Shown here: piece after piece, positions 58,266 to 64,000 of the stretch
How the letters are laid out: the number at the start of each line of letters is the position of its first letter
How positions within the stretch are numbered: position 1 is the stretch's first letter
Assembly (NCBI GenBank): GCA_030733815.1
Contig: JAUZQE010000017.1
Location: forward strand, 1 to 64,000
Reading direction: 5' to 3'
Source: Yanghanlia caeni
GTDB lineage: Bacteria; Pseudomonadota; Gammaproteobacteria; Burkholderiales; Burkholderiaceae_B
Length of the DNA: 64,000 nucleotides
Translations under genes and position numbers: made by a program
Notes under the pieces: model-generated
The model's input: the letters and a program-made list of their open reading frames with translations, nothing else
What the model was told of the DNA's origin: nothing
Database searches by the model: none

Positions 58266-58282
58266 TTATACTTTTTGTATAA
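58266..58282. promoter_or_regulatory. AT-rich dyad before malate synthase
   Basis: TTATAC (58266-58271), TTTTT, GTATAA (58277-58282) in a notably AT-rich strip of the 160-base gap before glcB. The shape resembles operators of GntR/FCD regulators; it may also contain the -10 box (TATAAA). The cognate regulator is not in the window. Confidence 0.45.
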
Positions 58283-58369
58283 AGTCTTTTGACCTGCAAG
58301 GCGTTGAGCAGGCGTCTGCCGCCAGACATAATAGGTCCAACCTCCCAACATTGTTCATAAGGATTCACC

Positions 58370-60544
58370 ATGACAGAACGCATCACCCGCCATCGGCTTC
58401 AGATTGCGCCCGAACTGCACGACTTCATCGAGTCCGAGGCCCTGCCTGGAACCGGAGTGGACCCAGCTGCGTTCTGGGCGGGATTCGACGCGCTGGTGCA
58501 CGACCTGACGCCGCGCAACCGTGAGCTGCTCGCCCAGCGTGATCAGCTGCAGGCACGTATCGACGAATGGCACCGCGCAAATCCCGGGCCCATTACCGAC
58601 GCCGCCGCATACGAAGCCTTCCTGCGCGAAATCGGCTACCTGCAGCCCGAACCGGGCGACGTGCGGCTTGAAACCAGCAAGATCGATACCGAATTCTCGC
58701 AGCAGCCCGGCCCGCAGCTGGTCGTGCCGATCACCAATGCCCGCTATGCCCTGAACGCTGCCAACGCGCGGTGGGGCAGCCTGTACGACGCGCTGTACGG
58801 CACCGACGCCATTTCCGAAGACGACGGCGCCGAGCGCGCGGGCGGCTACAACCCGCTGCGCGGCGCCAAGGTCATTGCCTACGCCCGCCGCTTCCTCGAC
58901 GAAAGCGCCGCGCTGCAGTCGGGCAGCCATGCCGACGCCACCGGTTACGCCATCGTCGACGGCCGCCTGCAGGTCAGCCTCAAGAACGGCACTCAGACCA
59001 CGCTGGCCGACCCCGCCTCGCTGGTGGGCTATCGCGGCGACGCGGCCGCACCCGAGGCCATTGTGCTGCGCCACCACGGCCTGCACTTCGAAATCCAGAT
59101 CGACCGCAATCACCCCATCGGCAGCCAGGACGCCGCCGGCGTGAAAGACGTGCTCATGGAATCGGCCGTCACCACCATCATGGATTGCGAAGACTCGGTG
59201 GCCACGGTCGATGCCGAAGACAAGACGCTCGCCTACCGCAACTGGCTCGGCCTCATGCAGGGCACGCTGGCCGAGCCCGTCACCAAGGGCGGCACGACCT
59301 TCACCCGCAAGCTGAACCCCGATCGCACCTGCACGGGGCTCGACGGCAAGGAAATCGTGCTGCCCGGCCGCTCGCTCATGCTGGTGCGCAACGTGGGCCA
59401 CCTCATGACGAACCCGGCGATCCTGCTGGAAGACGGCTCGGAAATCCAGGAAGGCATCATGGACGCGGTCGTCACCTCGCTCATTGCCATGCACGACCTG
59501 CAGCGCAAGCAGAACTCGCGCGCCGGCTCGATCTACATCGTGAAGCCGAAGATGCACGGCCCCGATGAAGTCGCCTTCGCAAACGAACTGTTCACCCGCA
59601 CCGAAGCGCTGCTCGGCCTCGAGCCCAACACCATCAAGATGGGCATCATGGACGAAGAGCGCCGCACGAGCGTGAACCTCAAGGCCTGCATCGCCGCCGC
59701 GCACAAGCGTGTGGCCTTCATCAACACGGGCTTCCTCGACCGCACCGGCGACGAGATCCACACCTCCATGGAAGCGGGCCCCATGGTGCGCAAGGGCGAC
59801 ATGAAGCGCACCACCTGGATCGACGCCTACGAACGCAACAACGTGCAGACCGGCCTCGCCTGCGGCCTGCGCGGCCATGCTCAGATCGGCAAGGGCATGT
59901 GGGCCATGCCCGACCTCATGGCCGATATGCTCGAACAGAAAATTGGTCATCTCAAGGCCGGCGGCAACACCGCGTGGGTGCCCTCGCCCACGGCGGCCAC
60001 CCTGCACGCCCTGCACTACCATCAGGTCGACGTGCAGGCGATCCAGGCCTCGATGGAGGGCCGCAACGAGCCCCTGCTGGGCGGCATCCTCGAAGTGCCC
60101 GTGGCCACCGACACCAACTGGTCGGCCGAAGAGATCCAGCAGGAACTCGACAACAATGCGCAAGGCATACTGGGCTATGTGGTGCGCTGGATCGACCAGG
60201 GCGTGGGATGCTCGAAGGTGCCCGACATCCACGACGTGGGGCTCATGGAAGACCGCGCCACGCTGCGCATTTCCAGCCAGCACATGGCCAACTGGCTGCG
60301 TCACGGCATCGTGACCCGTGAACAGGTCATGGAAACCATGCAGCGCATGGCCGCCGTGGTCGACCGCCAGAACGAGGGCGATCCGGCCTACCAGAAGATG
60401 GCGGGCAATTTCGCCACCTCGGCCGCCTTCCAGGCCGCGTGCGATCTGGTCTTCAAGGGTCTCGAGCAACCCAACGGCTACACCGAGCCTCTGCTGCACA
60501 AGTGGCGTCAGGTGGCCAAGGCCTCGGCCGCGGCATCAGCCTGA
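58370..60544 (+). CDS. glcB: Malate synthase G
   Basis: A 724-residue monomeric enzyme condensing glyoxylate with acetyl-CoA to malate. Conserved: [38 protein letters not shown] (magnesium and catalytic region), [20 protein letters not shown], and [25 protein letters not shown] lies 7 bases before the ATG. With aceK in the window it indicates growth on acetyl-CoA or glycolate-yielding substrates. No glcDEF or aceA gene is adjacent. Ends at a strong terminator. Confidence 0.96.
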   Translation: MTERITRHRLQIAPELHDFIESEALPGTGVDPAAFWAGFDALVHDLTPRNRELLAQRDQLQARIDEWHRANPGPITDAAAYEAFLREIGYLQPEPGDVRLETSKIDTEFSQQPGPQLVVPITNARYALNAANARWGSLYDALYGTDAISEDDGAERAGGYNPLRGAKVIAYARRFLDESAALQSGSHADATGYAIVDGRLQVSLKNGTQTTLADPASLVGYRGDAAAPEAIVLRHHGLHFEIQIDRNHPIGSQDAAGVKDVLMESAVTTIMDCEDSVATVDAEDKTLAYRNWLGLMQGTLAEPVTKGGTTFTRKLNPDRTCTGLDGKEIVLPGRSLMLVRNVGHLMTNPAILLEDGSEIQEGIMDAVVTSLIAMHDLQRKQNSRAGSIYIVKPKMHGPDEVAFANELFTRTEALLGLEPNTIKMGIMDEERRTSVNLKACIAAAHKRVAFINTGFLDRTGDEIHTSMEAGPMVRKGDMKRTTWIDAYERNNVQTGLACGLRGHAQIGKGMWAMPDLMADMLEQKIGHLKAGGNTAWVPSPTAATLHALHYHQVDVQAIQASMEGRNEPLLGGILEVPVATDTNWSAEEIQQELDNNAQGILGYVVRWIDQGVGCSKVPDIHDVGLMEDRATLRISSQHMANWLRHGIVTREQVMETMQRMAAVVDRQNEGDPAYQKMAGNFATSAAFQAACDLVFKGLEQPNGYTEPLLHKWRQVAKASAAASA

Positions 60545-60566
60545 CCGCCCCGCGGCGGCTTAAAGA

Positions 60567-60607
60567 AGGCCCCCGCTTCTGCCCCAGGGCAGGAGGCGGG
60601 GGCCTTT
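60567..60607. terminator. Strong hairpin between glcB and argD
   Basis: AGGCCCCCGC...TTCTGCC, loop CCA, GGGCAGGA...GCGGGGGCCTTT: a long GC-rich stem with a small internal bulge, followed by TTT. It lies between convergent glcB and argD and can serve both. Confidence 0.75.
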
Positions 60608-60633
60608 GCACAGGTCGGTAAAGAATGAAGTAT

Positions 60634-61824
60634 TTAGCTTCGCACGCGTGCGATCACTTCGTCAAGCCGCGTGAGCATCAGCGCGACTTCGTCTTGCGTG
60701 ACGTTCAGTGCCGGCATGAAGCGCAGCAGATTGGGCCGCGGCGCATTCAGCAGCAGGCCTTCCGGGCTCGATTCCAGCGCGGCCTTCACGATGGCCGGGC
60801 CGTCATCGCGATCGAGCACGAGCGCGCGCAGCAGGCCGGCACCGCGTTCGCCCTTGAAGCCCCACTTTTCGCACAGGGCAAGCAGCCCTTCCGAAAGCTG
60901 CTTGGCCCGCTCCTGCACGCCCTGCAGGAAGCCGTCGGCCATGAGGGTGTCGAACACGGCAACGCCAACCGCCGTCATGAGCGGGTTGCCGTTGTAGGTA
61001 CCGCCCTGGTCGCCGTGCGCAAAGCAGCTGACCGCCTCGCGCGCGCACAGCGCCGCCAGCGGTACGCCGCCGCCAATACCCTTGCCCAGCGTCATGATGT
61101 CGGGTTCAACGCCCGAATGCTGGTACGCGAACAGGGTACCGGTGCGGCCGAAACCGGTTTGCACTTCGTCGACGATCAGCAGCAGATTGTGCTCGTCGGC
61201 CAGCGCGCGCAGGCCCTGCATGAACTCGGTCGTGGCCGGAATGACGCCGCCTTCACCCTGCACGGGTTCCAGCATGATCGCCACCGTATCGGCATCGATG
61301 AGGGCGCGCACCGAATCGAGATCGTTCAGCGTGGCCTTGGGGAAGCCCGGCACCTGCGGCGCGAACAGGGTGTCCCACCCTGCCTTGCCGGAAGCCGACA
61401 TGGTGGCCAGCGTGCGCCCGTGAAAGCTGTGGTCGAGCGTGATGATCTTGTACGCCCCATTACGGTTCAGCTGCCCCCACTTGCGCGCGAGCTTGATCGC
61501 ACCTTCGTTGGCCTCGGCGCCGCTGTTGGCAAAGAACACGCGGTCGAAGCACGATGCGCCCGTAATGCGCTTGGCCAGTTCGATGGCCGGCTGGTTGTAG
61601 AAGGCCGGCGACGGGTTGATGAGCGTGCCGGCCTGCGTCTCGAGCGCTCGGCGCAGCTGCGGCGGGCAATGGCCCAGGCTGTTGACGGCCCAGCCCTGGA
61701 TGAAATCCAGATATCGCTTGCCGGCGTGGTCTTCCAGCCACGAGCCTTCGCCGCGCACGAACACGACCTCCGGCCGCGCCACGATATCCATCAAAGCATC
61801 CGCACCTGCCCGATCAAATTCCAT
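60634..61824 (-). CDS. argD: Acetylornithine aminotransferase
   Basis: A 396-residue class III PLP aminotransferase converting N-acetylornithine and 2-oxoglutarate to the semialdehyde and glutamate. FFANSGAEANEGAIKLARKW, LDHSFHGRTLATMSASGK, VDEVQTGFGRTGTLFAYQ, and PLP-Lys in IMTLGKGIGGGVPL. AGGAAATC lies before ATG 61824. It may also serve succinyldiaminopimelate transamination. Divergent from the MOSC gene. Confidence 0.93.
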   Translation of the reverse strand: MEFDRAGADALMDIVARPEVVFVRGEGSWLEDHAGKRYLDFIQGWAVNSLGHCPPQLRRALETQAGTLINPSPAFYNQPAIELAKRITGASCFDRVFFANSGAEANEGAIKLARKWGQLNRNGAYKIITLDHSFHGRTLATMSASGKAGWDTLFAPQVPGFPKATLNDLDSVRALIDADTVAIMLEPVQGEGGVIPATTEFMQGLRALADEHNLLLIVDEVQTGFGRTGTLFAYQHSGVEPDIMTLGKGIGGGVPLAALCAREAVSCFAHGDQGGTYNGNPLMTAVGVAVFDTLMADGFLQGVQERAKQLSEGLLALCEKWGFKGERGAGLLRALVLDRDDGPAIVKAALESSPEGLLLNAPRPNLLRFMPALNVTQDEVALMLTRLDEVIARVRS

Positions 61825-61941
61825 GTCGATTTCCTGTATCAGTGAAAAAGACCCCAAAGCGGGGGCCCAGAAGATTTTAGCGCGCCACGCCGCGCTATTA
61901 TTCCGAAACAGGGCCCGCAGCCCTTTCCAGCGAGACCTCCG

Positions 61942-62811
61942 ATGACGATCAGCATCCTCTCCTTGCACACCTACCCTGTCAAGTCGTGCTGCGGCATTAC
62001 CCATACTCAGGTCAGCGTGACCCCCGGAGGACTCGCCCACGATCGCCAATGGGTGGTGGCCGATGAACACGGCGTCTTTCTCAGCCAGCGCAGCCAGCCA
62101 CGCATGGCGCTGGTACAGCCCGCACTCGACGAAACCGCCCTCTTTCTGAACGCGCCCGAGATGCCCACCCTGCGCGTCAGCCTGCGCAAGGGCGAAACCG
62201 CGGCCGACGCCACACCCCTCAGCATCGGTCACAGCGTCACGCTCGGGCTCGACGAAGGCGATACCGCGGCTCACTGGTTCAGCGATTACCTTGGCCGCGC
62301 CTGCCGGCTCTACCGCGTGCACCCCAATGCACACCGCCTGGTAGCTGCGCAGGACGTGACCGCATGGCGCGAAACGCACCCCGAAGCCGAGGGCTTCCCG
62401 CAAGAGCATCCGCTGGGCTTTGCCGACGCCTTTCCGTTCAACATCGTCAACCAGGCCTCGCTCGATGATCTGAACGCCCGTCTCGTAGCGGCCGGCCACC
62501 CGCCGGCAGGGCTGCTGCGCTTTCGCCCCAACATCGTCATCCAGGGCCTGCAGCCCTACGAGGAAGACGAGCTGTGCAGCCTGCACGTGGGCGACCTCAC
62601 GTTTGCCGCCGTCAGCCGTGCCACGCGCTGCACGATGATCAACGTCGACCCCGCAACGGGGGAATCGGGCGTCGAGCCCCTGGCCACCCTCAGTGCCTAC
62701 CGCTGTTTCGAAGAACGCGTGCTGTTCGGTCTGAATGCCGTGGTGGCGGGTGTGAGCCGGGGCACGGTTCTGAGCGTGGGCGACCGCGTGCTGCCCGTGC
62801 ACGAAGCCTGA
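61942..62811 (+). CDS. MOSC-domain protein (YcbX-like)
   Basis: A 289-residue protein: MOSC N-terminal beta-barrel (ISILSLHTYPVKSCCGITHT, LAHDRQWVVADEHGVFLSQR) followed by the MOSC domain with RFRPNIVIQGLQPYEEDELC and the cofactor Cys in SRATRCTMINVDPATGESGV. Such proteins carry a molybdenum cofactor and reduce N-hydroxylated bases and similar compounds. There is no C-terminal [2Fe-2S] domain as in E. coli YcbX. Its stop codon abuts that of the convergent dinB. Confidence 0.9.
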   Translation: MTISILSLHTYPVKSCCGITHTQVSVTPGGLAHDRQWVVADEHGVFLSQRSQPRMALVQPALDETALFLNAPEMPTLRVSLRKGETAADATPLSIGHSVTLGLDEGDTAAHWFSDYLGRACRLYRVHPNAHRLVAAQDVTAWRETHPEAEGFPQEHPLGFADAFPFNIVNQASLDDLNARLVAAGHPPAGLLRFRPNIVIQGLQPYEEDELCSLHVGDLTFAAVSRATRCTMINVDPATGESGVEPLATLSAYRCFEERVLFGLNAVVAGVSRGTVLSVGDRVLPVHEA

Positions 62812-63963
62812 TCAGGAAAAGAGGCTGAGTTGCGCGGCGTCGGAATCATCCGGCGCATCGCCCTGGGTGCCAGGTACTGAAAGGGCCGCCACGCGCACAC
62901 CCAGCAGGCGGATGCGCCGCTGCAGCGGAACGCGCCGCAGGCACAGGACCGCCGCCTGCCGGATCGCCGCGCCGTCGGCAACAGGCCGGGGCAACGTCTG
63001 ATCGCGCGTAACGGTGCGAAAATCGTCATAACGCACTTTCACCCCGATCGTGCGCCCCACCACATTCTTGCGGGCCAGATCGCCAGCCACCCGTTCGCAC
63101 AGGGCATCCAGTATGCGACCCAGTTCCTGGCGGTCGTGGCGAGCGTGCAGGTCGCGGTCAAATGTGGTTTCGCGGCTCACCGACCTCGGCATCGACTCGA
63201 CCACCAGCGGCCGGTCGTCGCGCCCATGTGCCGATTCGAGCAGCCAGCGGGCATAGCGCTCGCTGAATGCTGCCGCCAGAATTTCGAATGGCGCAGCCGC
63301 CAGTTCGCCGATGGTGTCGATGCCCAGGCCGGCCAGACGCGCCTGCGCCTTGGGGCCGATACCGTTGATGCGCCCCACAGGCAGCGGCCAGATGCGCGCC
63401 TGCAGGTCGCCTTCGCCGATCACGGTGATGCCGTCGGGCTTGTCGAGATCGGAGGCGATTTTGGACAGCAGCTTGTTTGGCGAGATGCCGATCGAGCAGC
63501 TGAGGCGCGTGGCCTCGCGCACCGCCGCCTTGAGTTGCTTCGCCAGCGTCAGGCTGTCCTGCTCATGCTCACTCAGGTCGATGTAGATTTCGTCGATGCC
63601 ACGGTCTTCGATGCGCGGCGCGATGGCCGCCACCGCATCCTTGAAGCGCCGTGAATACAGGCGGTACTGCGTGAAGTCGGCGGGCAGCAATATGGCTTCG
63701 GGCGCGAGCTTGGCCGCCTTCATCAGACCCATTGCAGAATGCACGCCGAGGGCGCGGGCCTCATACGTTGCGGTGGTGATCACGCCACGCCCGACATAGT
63801 CGCCCAGCCGCGAATACAGCCGGGTGCCGTCGGGTGCCACGCTGGGGCGGGCGGCGCTGCGCCCGCCAATCACCACCGGCAGGCCGCGCAGCTCGGGGTA
63901 ACGCAACAACTCCACCGATGCGTAGAACGCATCCATGTCGAGATGGGCAATACGGCGTGACAT
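62812..63963 (-). CDS. dinB: DNA polymerase IV
   Basis: A 383-residue Y-family translesion polymerase. Catalytic carboxylates: IAHLDMDAFYASVE and DRGIDEIYIDLSEHEQ; little-finger domain follows (SVSRETTFDRDL). The C-terminus QLSLFS is a sliding-clamp binding motif. A Gly/Arg/Ser-rich insert (GGRSAARPSVAPDG) in the palm is larger than in E. coli DinB. ATG 63963, or TTG 63966. The 37 bases to the right edge show nothing further. Confidence 0.95.
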   Translation of the reverse strand: MSRRIAHLDMDAFYASVELLRYPELRGLPVVIGGRSAARPSVAPDGTRLYSRLGDYVGRGVITTATYEARALGVHSAMGLMKAAKLAPEAILLPADFTQYRLYSRRFKDAVAAIAPRIEDRGIDEIYIDLSEHEQDSLTLAKQLKAAVREATRLSCSIGISPNKLLSKIASDLDKPDGITVIGEGDLQARIWPLPVGRINGIGPKAQARLAGLGIDTIGELAAAPFEILAAAFSERYARWLLESAHGRDDRPLVVESMPRSVSRETTFDRDLHARHDRQELGRILDALCERVAGDLARKNVVGRTIGVKVRYDDFRTVTRDQTLPRPVADGAAIRQAAVLCLRRVPLQRRIRLLGVRVAALSVPGTQGDAPDDSDAAQLSLFS

Positions 63964-64000
63964 CAAGGTACAGGGCTACAGAGATACGGGCGTGTGTGGC

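Overview
The window is high-GC, densely coded DNA from a betaproteobacterium, most likely Burkholderiales of the Alcaligenaceae type (Bordetella, Pusillimonas or Castellaniella relatives). The grounds are a Bug-family periplasmic receptor, two TRAP transporter sets, a LiuR-controlled leucine degradation operon containing aceK, a LemA/TPM operon, and the general gene content. This is inference from gene content; no rRNA or tRNA gene is present to place the organism.

Left edge (1-900): the start of an IS607-like recombinase gene runs off the edge. The element has inserted into an ABC-type substrate-binding protein gene, whose 5' end is in turn fused to the 3' half of a GntR/FCD regulator gene. 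This is decayed, rearranged DNA. Next come an aldo/keto reductase, a chemotaxis receptor interrupted by an in-frame TAA, a 2H RNA phosphodiesterase, a small GlsB/YeaQ-type membrane protein, a translationally coupled DUF2868/DUF3482 pair, and the LemA-TPM-TPM operon.

10-27 kb is mostly housekeeping: an RhlE-type helicase with a probable TTG start, a LysE/RhtB exporter, prfC, a bfd-bfr iron-storage pair below rpoN, and leuA. In front of leuA there is an unannotated 50-codon leader peptide with eight Leu codons in ten, followed by competing RNA pairings that reach the leuA ribosome-binding site. Then come two small conserved genes, a 1278-residue secreted RHS-repeat protein ending in a DUF2235/Tle1-like phospholipase domain, argS, a SPOR-domain protein and dsbA.

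27.8-30.3 kb holds the most intriguing unit: three tightly packed minus-strand genes encoding an AAA ATPase of the DUF3696 type, a PIN-domain ribonuclease and a KxDG RNA ligase. They lie just behind a metC-like PLP lyase gene. An ATPase switch, an RNA cutter and an RNA sealer in one transcript suggest an RNA damage-and-repair or phage-response module.

33-43 kb is the leucine/isovalerate (liu) catabolic locus: the MerR regulator liuR, a Bug receptor, liuA, aceK, a thiolase, liuB and liuD. Near-identical palindromes lie in front of liuR and in front of liuA. A metallo-beta-lactamase-fold gene diverges from liuR over the same palindrome. liuC and liuE are not in the window. smg, gluQ and topB follow.

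47-56 kb carries two complete TRAP transporters flanking a solitary acetolactate-synthase large subunit and a small SET-domain methyltransferase gene. The first TRAP operon has a strong 8+7+8 inverted repeat at its front. The window ends with amn, an AEC transporter, glcB, argD, a MOSC-domain protein and dinB. glcB and aceK together point to glyoxylate/acetyl-CoA metabolism coordinated with leucine breakdown.
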